Below are positions 8,338 through 18,142 of a stretch of DNA of 64,000 nucleotides, one piece after another. Origin of the DNA: an uncultured Rhodocyclaceae bacterium (GTDB lineage: Bacteria > Pseudomonadota > Gammaproteobacteria > Burkholderiales > Rhodocyclaceae); the NCBI GenBank assembly GCA_934271525.1, contig CAKQRL010000003.1, positions 1-64,000 of the forward strand, given 5' to 3'. Positions within the stretch are counted from its first letter, which is position 1. Every line of letters begins with the position of its first letter. The translations under genes and the position numbers were made by a program. The notes under the pieces are model-generated. The model was not told the DNA's origin and made no database searches. It saw only the letters and a list, made by a program, of their open reading frames with translations.

Positions 8338-9309
8338 ATGGAATTTTTCCGCATACAAAAAGACATTCCTTTTATGCGCCACGCATTGAAATTCAACATT
8401 ATTTCAATCGTAACTTTTCTTTTGGCGGTGTTTTTTCTTATTACCAAAGGTCTGCATTTTTCCGTGGAATTTACCGGCGGCACGCTGGTGGAAGTGCGTT
8501 ATGAAGAAAGCGCACCGCTGGATAAAATCCGCAGCGCTTTGGCAGATGCGCAGTTTAAAGATTTTGTGGTGCAAAATTTTGGCTCTTCGCACGATGTGAT
8601 GATTCGCTTGCCTTTATTGGAATTAGAAGAATCGCCAGAGGCACCCAATGACGCCAACGCAGCGCAAAACAAAATTGCCGATAGCGTGATGCGCGCTTTG
8701 AATGCCGCTACCGAAGGCGCGCATTTGCAACGCATTGAATTTGTTGGCCCGCAAGTTGGCAAAGAATTAACCGAAAACGGCGCTTTGGCGCTGTTGGTGG
8801 TGTTGGCAGGCATTATGATTTACTTGGCTTTGCGCTTTGAATGGCGTTTTGCCTTGGCAACCATTATTGCCAACTTTCACGATGTGGTGATTATTTTGGG
8901 ATTTTTTGCATTTTGCCAATGGGAGTTTTCCTTATCCGTTTTGGCGGCGGTGCTTTCTGTTTTGGGTTATTCGGTCAATGAATCCGTTGTGGTGTTTGAC
9001 CGCGTGCGCGAAACCTTTCGCAAAGCACGGCAACTTTCAACCACGCAAGTGGTGGACCACGCCATCACGCAAAACATTTCGCGCACCATTATCACGCACG
9101 GTTCCACGCAAATGATGGTTTTGTCTATGTTCTTTTTTGGCGGCGAAACTTTGCATTATTTTTCGCTGGCTTTAACCGTTGGCATTTGCTTTGGGATTTA
9201 TTCTTCCGTTTTTGTGGCTTCCCCTGTTGCCGTGTGGTTGGGTGTTACCAGAGCGCAATTTATTGTTAAACCCAAAAAGGATGATCCTTTTGATGGCGCT
9301 TGCGTTTAA
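8338..9309 (+). CDS. secF: Protein translocase subunit SecF
   Basis: Partner of SecD in the proton-driven step of Sec export. At 323 aa it has TM1, a periplasmic domain opening with FTGGTLVEVRYEE, and five further membrane segments including SVNESVVVFDRVRE, the SecF signature. The spacing from secD is 49 bases and contains half a palindromic element. Confidence 0.97.
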   Translation: MEFFRIQKDIPFMRHALKFNIISIVTFLLAVFFLITKGLHFSVEFTGGTLVEVRYEESAPLDKIRSALADAQFKDFVVQNFGSSHDVMIRLPLLELEESPEAPNDANAAQNKIADSVMRALNAATEGAHLQRIEFVGPQVGKELTENGALALLVVLAGIMIYLALRFEWRFALATIIANFHDVVIILGFFAFCQWEFSLSVLAAVLSVLGYSVNESVVVFDRVRETFRKARQLSTTQVVDHAITQNISRTIITHGSTQMMVLSMFFFGGETLHYFSLALTVGICFGIYSSVFVASPVAVWLGVTRAQFIVKPKKDDPFDGACV

Positions 9310-9324
9310 TATTGTGCTTAAAAA

Positions 9325-9531
9325 ATGAAAATCTTTTTGATAACCATCGCTGTTTTTTTGATTGCCGTTTTGTTAATGGCAATCGGCGTTTTGTTGGGCA
9401 GAAAACCTTTGCGTGGCAGTTGTGCCGCCGCCAGAGAGAATTTGGGCTTGGAATGCGCAGGCGGTTGCAAAAAACCGTGTTTCAAACGCCGCATGCGTGA
9501 TTTTTTAAAATCCCATTCATCCCATTCTTAA
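9325..9531 (+). CDS. nqrM: NqrM-like (DUF539) small membrane protein
   Basis: A 68-residue protein with one N-terminal membrane helix (residues 3-24), then GRKPLRGSC and a cysteine cluster C-x(11)-C-x(3)-C-x(3)-C followed by a basic tail. This matches the DUF539/NqrM family, which is needed to deliver iron to the sodium-translocating NADH:quinone reductase (Na+-NQR). No nqr structural genes are in the window; the implication that the organism has Na+-NQR elsewhere is an inference. It lies 15 bases after secF and is probably the last gene of that operon. Confidence 0.7.
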   Translation: MKIFLITIAVFLIAVLLMAIGVLLGRKPLRGSCAAARENLGLECAGGCKKPCFKRRMRDFLKSHSSHS

Positions 9532-9545
9532 ATCAAAAAAATAAA

Positions 9546-9597
9546 AATCCACGGTCAACGCAAAATTTTTTTCAAAATTTTGCGCTCACCGTGGATT
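9546..9597. repeat. Palindromic element, complete pair, between nqrM and tilS
   Basis: TCCACGGTCAAC at 9548-9559 and GCTCACCGTGGA at 9584-9595 around a T7-C-A4 core. It sits at a convergent junction and overlaps the last residues and stop codon of tilS (STVSAKF). A bidirectional terminator role is likely here. Confidence 0.9.
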
Positions 9598-10528
9598 TTT
9601 GCCATTTTAATTGCCCGTTTTGGATGAACATTGAAAAATTCGGCAAATCCAAACGCGGGGATTTTTGCGATTCCATCATTTGCCGCACAAATTCCAAAAA
9701 TTGCGTTTGAGGCGGCATTGCAACGCCCGATTCTTCCAAAATAAAACGCAACAAATTTTTTAAACGACTAAAAGAAAGAGCGCGAATTTGCGCCACACTC
9801 AAAGCATTTTGACCAAGCGCAGCGCGGGCAAAATCCATTTTTGCCAAATCATTCAAAAGTGCCAATGCTTCGTTTGCAATTTCAGAACTTTGCGCAAAAT
9901 GGGCAACCACCGCTGGAAAACGCTTTTGAAACGGCGCAATCACTTGATGGCGCAAAAAATTGCGCGAATAACGGCAGTCGGCATTGCTTTCATCTTCCAC
10001 CCAATGCAAATTGTGCGCTTTTGCAAATGCCAAAATCGCACTTCGCGGCACGCTAATCCACGGGCGAATCATTGTTAAATTGTTGATTTTTTTGATTTTT
10101 TTAATTCCGCGAAACGCCGCCAAGCCGCCGCCGCGCGCCATTTTAAAAAGGATGGTTTCCATTTGGTCATTGGCGTGTTGCGCCAAAAAAAGCGGCGTTT
10201 CCCCAGCGATTTTTTCAAACACTTGAAAACGCGCCGCGCGCGCGGCATTTTCAGAAAAATTTGGCAAATGCACCTTTTCAAAAGCAAAATCAAAATGGCG
10301 CGCTTTGGCAAAATTTTGGGAAAATTCAAGCCACTTGTTGGCATTGGGTGAGATGCCGTGGTGAATGTGAATCGCCAAAACTTGCGAGGGTTTTAACAAA
10401 AAAAGCGCATGCGCGAGCGCCACCGAATCCATTCCGCCCGACAAACCCACGGCAATTTTGTTAAAAGAATGTTGCGCAAAAATTTTTTGCAACAAAACAA
10501 TTAAATCAGGATTCTTTAAATTGGCCAT
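9572..10528 (-). CDS. tilS: tRNA(Ile)-lysidine synthase
   Basis: Modifies C34 of the CAU-anticodon tRNA-Ile to lysidine so that it reads AUA. The PP-loop SGGMDS is at residues 30-35 and HHGIS follows about 25 residues later. The length, 318 aa, is at the short end for TilS, and the C-terminal domain is reduced. Its start overlaps the end of accA by 23 bases, and accA-tilS is a common betaproteobacterial pair. The stop lies inside a palindromic element. Confidence 0.93.
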   Translation of the reverse strand: MANLKNPDLIVLLQKIFAQHSFNKIAVGLSGGMDSVALAHALFLLKPSQVLAIHIHHGISPNANKWLEFSQNFAKARHFDFAFEKVHLPNFSENAARAARFQVFEKIAGETPLFLAQHANDQMETILFKMARGGGLAAFRGIKKIKKINNLTMIRPWISVPRSAILAFAKAHNLHWVEDESNADCRYSRNFLRHQVIAPFQKRFPAVVAHFAQSSEIANEALALLNDLAKMDFARAALGQNALSVAQIRALSFSRLKNLLRFILEESGVAMPPQTQFLEFVRQMMESQKSPRLDLPNFSMFIQNGQLKWQKSTVSAKF

Positions 10529-11468
10529 AGGCCATCAAGCGCGCATAACGTTTGGCAAGCAAATCCGCAGACGACAACGAAGACAACTGCCGCCAAGCAT
10601 CTTCCAAAGATTTTTTTAAATTTTTGGCCATTGCTGGATGGTCACGATGCGCGCCGCCATTGGGTTCCAAAACGATTGAATCAATCAAATTGAATTTTTT
10701 TAAGCGCTCCGAAGTAATTGCCATAATCTCCGCTGCATCCGCTGCTTTTGCCGCACTTTTCCACAAAATGGAGGCGCAACCTTCTGGCGAAATCACGGAA
10801 TAAGTGGCGTATTGCAACATTTGCAACACATCGCCCACGGCAATTGCCAAAGCGCCGCCCGAGCCGCCTTCGCCAATCACGGTTGCCACAATTGGCACGC
10901 CAATTTCCGCCATTTTATAAAGATTATGCCCGATGGCTTCCGACTGGCCGCGCTCTTCGGCATCAATGCCCGGATAAGCGCCCGGCGTATCAATAAACGT
11001 AAAAATAGGAATTTGGAATTTTTCAGCCAATTGCATCAAACGCAAGGCTTTGCGGTAACCTTCTGGGCGCGGCATACCAAAATTGCGAAAAATTTTCTCT
11101 TTGGTATCGCGCCCTTTTTGATGCCCAATCACCATCACGCTTTGGCCATTCAAACGCGCCAAACCGCCAACAATGGCTTTGTCATCGGCAAAATGCCTGT
11201 CGCCATGCAGTTCTTGAAAATCGGTGAAAATATGCGCCACATAATCCAAAGTGTAAGGCCGCTGCGGATGCCTTGCCACTTGCGCCACTTGCCAAGCGGA
11301 GAGTTTTTTATAAATATCCGCGGTCAGTTGCGCACTTTTCTTTTCCAGCCGCGCAATTTCTTCGGAAATATCCAAAGCGGAATCGCCGCCTTGCATAAAG
11401 CGCAATTCTTCAATTTTGCCTTCCAAAGCGGCAATGGGCGCTTCAAAATCTAAAAAAGTCGTTTTCAT
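10506..11468 (-). CDS. accA: Acetyl-CoA carboxylase carboxyltransferase subunit alpha
   Basis: With AccD transfers CO2 from carboxybiotin on AccB to acetyl-CoA, the first step of fatty-acid synthesis. The crotonase-like core shows [15 protein letters not shown] and the oxyanion-hole region [11 protein letters not shown] take the ATG at 11468 ([12 protein letters not shown]), giving 320 aa, the usual size; an in-frame extension upstream is translated palindromic repeat and not AccA. Overlaps tilS downstream. Confidence 0.96.
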   Translation of the reverse strand: MKTTFLDFEAPIAALEGKIEELRFMQGGDSALDISEEIARLEKKSAQLTADIYKKLSAWQVAQVARHPQRPYTLDYVAHIFTDFQELHGDRHFADDKAIVGGLARLNGQSVMVIGHQKGRDTKEKIFRNFGMPRPEGYRKALRLMQLAEKFQIPIFTFIDTPGAYPGIDAEERGQSEAIGHNLYKMAEIGVPIVATVIGEGGSGGALAIAVGDVLQMLQYATYSVISPEGCASILWKSAAKAADAAEIMAITSERLKKFNLIDSIVLEPNGGAHRDHPAMAKNLKKSLEDAWRQLSSLSSADLLAKRYARLMAYGQFKES

Positions 11469-11498
11469 AAAAGGCATTTTAAATGAAAAAAATTTTGC

Positions 11499-11534
11499 GT
11501 TGACCGTGGATTTTTTAAAAAATCCACGGTCAAC
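11499..11534. repeat. Palindromic element arms in outward orientation
   Basis: GTTGACCGTGGA (11499-11510) and TCCACGGTCAAC (11523-11534) face away from each other across 12 A/T bases, making a perfect 36-base palindrome. It looks like two half elements abutting. Located between accA and tRNA-Arg. Confidence 0.88.
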
Positions 11535-11568
11535 CTTCAATTTTTTTTATTTTTTGATTTTCAAAAAA

Positions 11569-11640
11569 CGCCCCCGCCGGGAATCGAACCCAGATTTGAT
11601 TCTTAGGAGGAACCCGTTCTATCCATTGAACTACGGAGAC
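11569..11640 (-). tRNA. tRNA-Arg (anticodon CCU)
   Basis: On the minus strand a 72-base cloverleaf: acceptor GTCTCCG pairs with CGGGGGC (including G-T pairs), D-arm GTTC/GAAC, anticodon stem GGTTC/GAATC with loop CTCCTAA, a 4-base variable loop, and a T-arm with TTCGATT. The discriminator is G and the 3' CCA is not encoded. Anticodon CCU reads AGG arginine codons. It lies alone between accA and rarA. Confidence 0.95.
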
Positions 11641-11653
11641 AAAACCTGCAATT

Positions 11654-12937
11654 CTAATGCCTTTTGGCAAAAAATTCGGCATCCAAACTTTTTAAAAATT
11701 CCATTTTTTCACGGATTTTAATTTCCAAACCGCGCAAAACAGGCTCATAAAAATGTTGCGGCGCAATATTTTCAGGGAAATAATTTTCCCCAGCCGCATA
11801 AGCATTGGGTTCATCGTGCGCGTAGCGGTAATTTTTGCCGTAACCCAATTTTGCCATTCCTTTGGTTGGCGCATTGCACAAATGCAGTGGCACTGCCGCA
11901 TTGGGCGTATTTTTAACAAAAGCGCGCGCTTGGTTAAATGCTTTGTAGCCCGCATTACTTTTGGGCGCAATAGACAAATACAACACCGCTTGCCCCAGTG
12001 CCAATTCGCCTTCGGGCGAACCCAAACGCTCATACGTTTGCGCAGCATTGTTGGCAATTTCTATGGCGCGTGGGTCTGCCAAACCAATATCTTCCCACGC
12101 CATTCTTAAAATGCGGCGCGCCAAATATTTGGGGTCAGCACCGCCTTCTAACATTCTACAAAACCAATACAACGCGGCATTGGGCGAAGAACCGCGCACC
12201 GATTTGTGCAGGGCGGAAATTTGGTCATAAAAAGCATCGCCGTTTTTGTCCATCGCCATCGTTTTTTCTGCCAAAACTTGATTGAGCAAACTTTGTGTAA
12301 TCAACGAAACTTTGTGCACATCAACAATGTTTTGGCATTGTGCAAGCGTATTCAACAAGCGGCGGGCATCGCCATCGGCATAATCAATTAAAAAATTTTC
12401 CGCTTCTTTATCCAACGTAAAATTCAAATGCGTGTAAGCGCGCGCAATAAGTTGCGCCAATTCTTCATGCAAAAGCGGTTTTAAAACAAACACTTGTGCG
12501 CGCGAAAGCAATGCGGCATTGACTTCAAAAAAAGGATTTTCGGTCGTAGCGCCAACAAAAAACACTTCGCCACTTTCCACAAACGGCAACAACGCATCTT
12601 GTTGGGCTTTGTTAAAACGGTGAATTTCATCCACAAACAAAATGGTTGCCAACCCCAAAGCGCGATTTTGTTGCGCTTGCTCAATGGCGGCGCGTATTTC
12701 TTTAACGCCTGCCAAAACCGCAGAAATGGCGATTAAATCGGCTTTGAAGGCTTGCACGCACAACTTGGCAATGGTGGTTTTGCCAACACCCGGCGGCCCC
12801 CATAAAATCATAGAAAGCGGTTTTTTAGCCGCAAATGCCATTTGCAAGGGTTTGCCCTCACCCAACAAATGGCGCTGACCAATCACCTCGCGCAGACTTT
12901 CCGGGCGCATCGATTCTGCCAAGGGAACATTATTCAT
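11654..12937 (-). CDS. rarA: Replication-associated recombination ATPase RarA (MgsA)
   Basis: AAA+ ATPase of the RarA/WRNIP1 family that acts at stalled replication forks. Walker A GPPGVGKT and Walker B ILFVDEIHRF are followed by sensor motifs, and the C-terminal tetramerisation region has the usual HLRNA-like HLCNAPTKGMAKLGYG. I use the ATG at 12937 (MNNVPLAESMRPES), giving 427 aa; it overlaps the end of xerC by 8 bases. Confidence 0.95.
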   Translation of the reverse strand: MNNVPLAESMRPESLREVIGQRHLLGEGKPLQMAFAAKKPLSMILWGPPGVGKTTIAKLCVQAFKADLIAISAVLAGVKEIRAAIEQAQQNRALGLATILFVDEIHRFNKAQQDALLPFVESGEVFFVGATTENPFFEVNAALLSRAQVFVLKPLLHEELAQLIARAYTHLNFTLDKEAENFLIDYADGDARRLLNTLAQCQNIVDVHKVSLITQSLLNQVLAEKTMAMDKNGDAFYDQISALHKSVRGSSPNAALYWFCRMLEGGADPKYLARRILRMAWEDIGLADPRAIEIANNAAQTYERLGSPEGELALGQAVLYLSIAPKSNAGYKAFNQARAFVKNTPNAAVPLHLCNAPTKGMAKLGYGKNYRYAHDEPNAYAAGENYFPENIAPQHFYEPVLRGLEIKIREKMEFLKSLDAEFFAKRH

Positions 12938-13856
12938 TGTTTTTCCTGTGTGCGCGCGGATGCGCAGAATCATAAACCTTTGCCAAATGCTGAAAATCCA
13001 AATGCGTATAAATTTGCGTGGAAGCCAAGCTAGAATGGCCTAATAATTCCTGCACGGCGCGCAAATCGCCAGAAGATTGCAACAAATGCGAAGCAAAGGA
13101 ATGCCGCAACATATGCGGATGCAAATTGCGCTGCAAGCTTGCATTGCCGCAACTATCCAAGCGGCGCGCCACACCGCGCGCTTGCAAACGCTCGCCCAAA
13201 CGCCCAACAAAAACCGCGGGTTCATCAACATTGGCAATATTGGCGCGGATTTTTAACCATTGGGCAAGCGCCATTTTGGCTTTTTGCCCGACTGGCACAA
13301 TGCGCGTTTTTTGGCGTTTACCCAAAACCCGCAACGTGCCGTCATCAAAAATGGTTGATAAATCGCCAAGGTTTAAAGCAACAAGTTCAGAGACTCGCAA
13401 CCCGCTGGAATAAAACAATTCAAAAATCGCTTGGTCGCGAATGTTTAACCATTCTTTCACAGCAGAATGCGGCGAATCCAACAAAACCATTGTTTCATCC
13501 ACGCTTAACGATTCAGGCAATAATTTTGCGGATTTTGGCGCGTGTAGCCCCAAAGCAGGATTCGCTTTTAAAACGCCGTTTTCAAGCAAATACCGAAAAA
13601 ACGCGCGCCAAGCAGAAAGTGTGCGTGCAATAGAATGCGCCGACAAACCTTGGCGGCGCAAAGATGCCAGCGCCGCGCGAATGTGCAAACTTTGGATATT
13701 TTCCACGGTCAACGTGGAATTTTTTTCAAAAAGCAATGCCTTTAAAACGCACAAATCCTTTGTATAAGCGCGCAAAGTGTGGGGCGATTGCCGCCGCTGG
13801 CTTTTTAAAGTATTTAAAAAAGCGGCGGCGAGCGATTCAAAATCACCAGCAGGCAT
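12930..13856 (-). CDS. xerC: Tyrosine recombinase XerC
   Basis: With XerD resolves chromosome dimers at dif. The N-terminal SAM-like domain spans about 1-115, and the catalytic domain shows SGLRVSEL (Arg), GKRQKTR (Lys), HMLRHSF, LGHSSL and the nucleophile Tyr in TQIYTH. The C-terminal AHPRA motif favours XerC over XerD. At about residues 48-58 the protein contains FEKNSTLTVEN, which is translated half palindromic element. It is between rarA and the DUF484 gene, a standard grouping. Confidence 0.94.
   Translation of the reverse strand: MPAGDFESLAAAFLNTLKSQRRQSPHTLRAYTKDLCVLKALLFEKNSTLTVENIQSLHIRAALASLRRQGLSAHSIARTLSAWRAFFRYLLENGVLKANPALGLHAPKSAKLLPESLSVDETMVLLDSPHSAVKEWLNIRDQAIFELFYSSGLRVSELVALNLGDLSTIFDDGTLRVLGKRQKTRIVPVGQKAKMALAQWLKIRANIANVDEPAVFVGRLGERLQARGVARRLDSCGNASLQRNLHPHMLRHSFASHLLQSSGDLRAVQELLGHSSLASTQIYTHLDFQHLAKVYDSAHPRAHRKNNE
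13702..13713 (+). repeat. Half palindromic element inside xerC
   Basis: TCCACGGTCAAC plus the T7-CAAAAA core, read in frame on the opposite strand as FEKNSTLTVEN in the N-terminal domain of XerC. Confidence 0.85.
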
Positions 13857-13868
13857 TGTTTTTTTTAA

Positions 13869-14525
13869 TTATGCGGGACGAAACAAAGCGGCGGAAATCA
13901 ACTCCGCCAAGCGCGACAAATAAAGCGTGCCTTGCGCGGCGTAAAAACGCCCCAAATCATCACTTGCCAAAACCAACACGCCAACCACATCGCCATCGTT
14001 TTTTAAGGGAATAAGCGCTTCTGATTTGACTTGCCGCGCGGATTCATCATCCCAAATGCTCAAACTCATTGCGGTTGGAAAACCGCAAGTTGGTTTTTCT
14101 AACCGCATAATCAAGCGTTTGAAGTTGTCTGAAACTTCTGTGAAAGCTGGCAAATGGTAAGCATCATCAGGCACTGACACGCCCCACAAACGCAACGCCA
14201 CAAAAGGCACTTGGAACATTTCTTTTAAGTGAAAATCCACCAACTGCAAAATAGCGTGCCAATTTGCCGAACCCAAAAGCGCAACTGCCAAGCGATGCAG
14301 GCTATCGCTCGTGCGGTCGTTTTCTTCGCCATAATTCAACAACTCGTTCAATTTGCCTTCCAAATGGCGGTTTTGCGTTGAGACTTCCTGCATTTTTTCT
14401 TCCGCCATAGAAACCACGTTGCTGGCGCTTTGCGGCACCACGCGGTCTAAAAATTCAGCATAATGCGAAAAAAATTCAGGGTGTTCACGCAAATAAAACG
14501 CCACGTCCTCGGATTTGATCGCCAT
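13869..14525 (-). CDS. DUF484 family GAF-like protein
   Basis: A 218-residue protein of the DUF484 family (YigA-like), usually encoded next to xerC as here. Residues 1-45 are a helical segment with FLREHPEFFSHYAEFLDRV, then a coiled region and a GAF-like domain ending in YLSRLAELISAAL. The molecular role is not established. It is 12 bases upstream of xerC and probably cotranscribed with it. Confidence 0.85.
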   Translation of the reverse strand: MAIKSEDVAFYLREHPEFFSHYAEFLDRVVPQSASNVVSMAEEKMQEVSTQNRHLEGKLNELLNYGEENDRTSDSLHRLAVALLGSANWHAILQLVDFHLKEMFQVPFVALRLWGVSVPDDAYHLPAFTEVSDNFKRLIMRLEKPTCGFPTAMSLSIWDDESARQVKSEALIPLKNDGDVVGVLVLASDDLGRFYAAQGTLYLSRLAELISAALFRPA

Positions 14526-14534
14526 TTGAACTCC

Positions 14535-15164
14535 TTAAAAAATACCGTCCGCCAACATTAAAACGGCAATTAAAAACAAAACCAAAGCCGTTATCATATT
14601 TAAAATTTGCGCGGTTTGCGGTTTTTCCCGAAGTTGTTTGGCTACACGCGCCGCGCCAACGGCAACACCTGCCATTATAAAGAATGCTTGCACACAAAAG
14701 ATAATACCCAAAATAAAAATGTTTTGCCCCGCATCAGGCGCTTCTAAATTCACAAATTGCGGAAAAAACGCCAAAAAGAAAATCATCAATTTGGGATTCA
14801 ATAAACTCATCAACAAACCCGTGCGGTAAAGCGAAAAAAAAGATACACCGCCTTTTTGCGAACTGGGCAACACCATTAGTTTTCGCGATTGCCAAGCACG
14901 CCACGCCAAATAAAGCAAATACGCCGCGCCCAAATAACGCACCATTTCAAAAACAATTTTGGATGAACGCACCAACGCAAGCACACCCAAAGAAGCCAAT
15001 AAACTATAAATAAACACGCCAGAAACAAGCCCGAACGCCACCAACACGCCGCTTTTTGCGCCTTGCGCCATACTTTTGGTTAACACGAACAAAATATCCG
15101 GGCCCGGTGCCAAGGTTAATAAAAGCGCCGCGCATAAAAACGCAAAAACCGTTGAAAAATCCAT
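14535..15164 (-). CDS. LysE/RhtB family amino-acid exporter
   Basis: An inner-membrane exporter of 209 aa with about six membrane segments. The family motif is visible at the N-terminus (TLAPGPDILFVLTKS), with the conserved GAAYLLYLAWRAW and NPKLMIFFLAFFPQF. Substrates of this family are homoserine, threonine or other amino acids; the substrate cannot be told from sequence. It sits between an lpxL-like gene and the DUF484 gene with 5-10 base gaps. Confidence 0.9.
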   Translation of the reverse strand: MDFSTVFAFLCAALLLTLAPGPDILFVLTKSMAQGAKSGVLVAFGLVSGVFIYSLLASLGVLALVRSSKIVFEMVRYLGAAYLLYLAWRAWQSRKLMVLPSSQKGGVSFFSLYRTGLLMSLLNPKLMIFFLAFFPQFVNLEAPDAGQNIFILGIIFCVQAFFIMAGVAVGAARVAKQLREKPQTAQILNMITALVLFLIAVLMLADGIF

Positions 15165-15170
15165 TGGTTT

Positions 15171-16043
15171 TTACTCATAAAAAGATGGCTCGCCTTCTGG
15201 GCGCGTTTTAAAGCGTTTGTGCAACCAAAAATATTGCTGCGGCATTTTTAAAACTTCTTCGGCAATATAAGCATTCATTCGCGCGGTATCTTGTTCTAAA
15301 TTTTGCCCAAAATCTTCATCAAACGGCGCTTTGACTTGCACTTCATAACCATCTTTGACTTGCTTGGTAATGCAACTTAAAACCTTGGCGCCGGTTAAGC
15401 GACAAAGGCGAGAAAGCGCCGGAACAGTTGCCGTTGAAACATCAAAAAACGGCACAAAAATGGATTCTTTTCTGCCCAAATCCATATCGGGCAAATAATA
15501 AAAAGGAATGTTTTGTTTTAAGGTTTTGACAATGCGGCGCAAACCATCTTGGCGCGACACCAAAATCGGTTGATTAAAACGCATTCTGCCTTTTTTCAAC
15601 ACTTCATTAAAAACCGGATTTTTTTGATTGGAAAACATACTTGACATTTGCCGCAACTGCGCCATTGCCACGCCGCCCGCATCCAAACCCACAAAATGCG
15701 GCGCCAAAATAATAATTGGTTTGTTCGCATTTTCAACAATCAATTCTTCGCCTTTAACGCGAATCAAACGTTTTAAGCGTTTTTCGCTTGCCCACCAACA
15801 CAGCGTTCGGTCCAAAACCGCGCAAGCAAAACATTCAAAATGTTTTAAGGCGGTTTTTTTAATCCATTCTTCTGATTGATTTGGAAAACATTTTTTTAAG
15901 TTAATCAAAGCAATTTTGCGCCGCTTGATAACAATCCAAAACAGCACGCGCCCCAAAAATCGCCCGATGGCGCGCAAAATTGGCAAAGGCAAAAAATGCA
16001 ACAACCACAAAAGCAAAAGCAACAAATAACTCAAAATTTTCAT
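15171..16043 (-). CDS. Lipid A biosynthesis lauroyl/myristoyl acyltransferase (LpxL/HtrB family)
   Basis: Adds a secondary acyl chain to lipid A at the inner membrane. An N-terminal hydrophobic anchor (residues 4-25) is followed by the catalytic H(X)4D motif HFVGLD and later YYLPDMDLG. The length of 290 aa fits LpxL-type enzymes. Which secondary chain it adds cannot be decided. Its start is divergent from ddh, with a complete palindromic element between the two genes. Confidence 0.9.
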   Translation of the reverse strand: MKILSYLLLLLLWLLHFLPLPILRAIGRFLGRVLFWIVIKRRKIALINLKKCFPNQSEEWIKKTALKHFECFACAVLDRTLCWWASEKRLKRLIRVKGEELIVENANKPIIILAPHFVGLDAGGVAMAQLRQMSSMFSNQKNPVFNEVLKKGRMRFNQPILVSRQDGLRRIVKTLKQNIPFYYLPDMDLGRKESIFVPFFDVSTATVPALSRLCRLTGAKVLSCITKQVKDGYEVQVKAPFDEDFGQNLEQDTARMNAYIAEEVLKMPQQYFWLHKRFKTRPEGEPSFYE

Positions 16044-16063
16044 AACGCGTATTTTGAGAATTT

Positions 16064-16114
16064 TCCACGGTCAACGCAAAATTTTTTTCAAAAAAATAAG
16101 CGGTTGACCGTGGA
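16064..16114. repeat. Palindromic element, 51 bp, between divergent genes
   Basis: TCCACGGTCAACGC at 16064 faces GCGGTTGACCGTGGA ending at 16114, with a T7-C-A7 core. Both flanking genes start away from it, so it cannot be a terminator for either. The arm contains TTGACC, resembling a -35 box, but no well-spaced -10 box was found. Confidence 0.92.
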
Positions 16115-16170
16115 AAATCAAAAAAAGCGTGCAAAAATAATGTTCCTTTTTAACTTTTGGAGTAAATAAA

Positions 16171-17148
16171 ATGTCAGCAATTCGTCTGGGCATTTTGGGT
16201 TACGGCAATTTGGGGCGCGGCGTAGAATTTGCCGCCAAAAACAACCCCGATGTGGCTTTAAAAGCCGTTTTTACCCGCCGCAATCCACAACATTTGAAAA
16301 CCCAAGGCACGCCGGTTTTTAGTGTGGATGAAATTTTGAACCACCAAAAAAACTTGGATGTGTTGATTTTATGCGGCGGTTCTGCCACCGATTTGCCGCA
16401 ACAAACGCCGCATTTTGCGCAATATTTCAACACCGTGGATAGTTTTGACACGCACGCCAAAATTCCCGAACACTTTGCCCAAGTTGATGCCGCAGGCAAA
16501 AAAGCCGGCACGGTCAACATTATTTCTACTGGTTGGGACCCGGGCTTGTTTTCTTTAAACCGATTGTATGGCGAGAGTTTTTTGCCGCAAGGCCAAACTT
16601 ACACTTTTTGGGGCAAAGGCATTAGCCAAGGGCATTCGGATGCCATTCGCCGCATTGAAGGCGTTTTGGATGCGCGGCAATACACCATTCCTATTGAAGA
16701 AGCGCTGGATTCGGTGCGCTCTGGCAAAAATCCCAACCTTTCCACGCGCCAAAAACACTTGCGCGAATGTTTTGTGGTTGCCGCAGAAACTGCCGACAAA
16801 GCCGCCATTGAAAAGGCGATTGTGACGATGCCGAATTATTTTGATGAATACGACACCGTGGTGCATTTCATCAGCCAAGAAACCTTGAATGCCGAACACG
16901 CGGGAATGCCGCATGGTGGTTTTGTGTTAAGAAGCGGCAGCACCAGTGAAAAAATCAATCACATCATTGAATTTTCTTTAAAACTGGATTCCAATCCGGA
17001 ATTTACATCCAGTGTTTTGGTGGCGTATGCCAGAGCCGCACACCGTTTGGCGCAAAAAGGTGAAAAAGGCGCTTTCACGGTTTTTGATATTCCGCCGGCA
17101 TTTTTGTCTCCCAAAACGCCTGAAACCTTGCGAAAGGAATATTTATGA
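16171..17148 (+). CDS. ddh: meso-Diaminopimelate D-dehydrogenase
   Basis: NADPH-dependent enzyme that aminates L-2-amino-6-oxopimelate (from tetrahydrodipicolinate) to meso-diaminopimelate in one step, bypassing the acylated route to lysine and peptidoglycan. The N-terminal Rossmann motif GILGYGNLGRG, the active-site regions STGWDPGLFSLNR and GISQGHSDA, and 325 aa all fit. The ATG is preceded by GGAG. It is a single-gene unit ended by an intrinsic terminator. DapA, which makes the upstream intermediate, is encoded at 37.7 kb. Confidence 0.94.
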   Translation: MSAIRLGILGYGNLGRGVEFAAKNNPDVALKAVFTRRNPQHLKTQGTPVFSVDEILNHQKNLDVLILCGGSATDLPQQTPHFAQYFNTVDSFDTHAKIPEHFAQVDAAGKKAGTVNIISTGWDPGLFSLNRLYGESFLPQGQTYTFWGKGISQGHSDAIRRIEGVLDARQYTIPIEEALDSVRSGKNPNLSTRQKHLRECFVVAAETADKAAIEKAIVTMPNYFDEYDTVVHFISQETLNAEHAGMPHGGFVLRSGSTSEKINHIIEFSLKLDSNPEFTSSVLVAYARAAHRLAQKGEKGAFTVFDIPPAFLSPKTPETLRKEYL

Positions 17149-17190
17149 AAGGAATTGATTTTCTTTGCCTTTCCAACAACCAACACCAAA

Positions 17191-17215
17191 AGCGACCTTC
17201 TCGGTCGCTTTTTTT

Positions 17216-17217
<2 letters not shown>
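17191..17217 (+). terminator. Intrinsic terminator after ddh
   Basis: Stem AGCGACC/GGTCGCT with loop TTCTC followed by a run of nine T. A classic Rho-independent terminator, unrelated to the palindromic element family. Confidence 0.9.
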
Positions 17218-18048
<831 letters not shown>

Positions 18049-18099
18049 AAACTGTGCCACTTTCTTTAAAGATTAAAAAAAAGCATTTTATGCCTTTTT

Positions 18100-18139
18100 T
18101 CCACGGTCAACCTGAAATTTTTTTGGCGTTTACCGTGGA
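18100..18139. repeat. Palindromic element, short form
   Basis: TCCACGGTCAAC (18100-18111) and GTTTACCGTGGA (18128-18139), 40 bp overall, with only part of the usual core. Lies between the FkbM gene and the membrane protein gene. Confidence 0.9.
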
Positions 18140-18142
18140 AAA

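Noticed and set aside
10231..10246. GC-alternating run in tilS as a phase-variation tract
   Set aside because: Too short and imperfect, and in a housekeeping gene.
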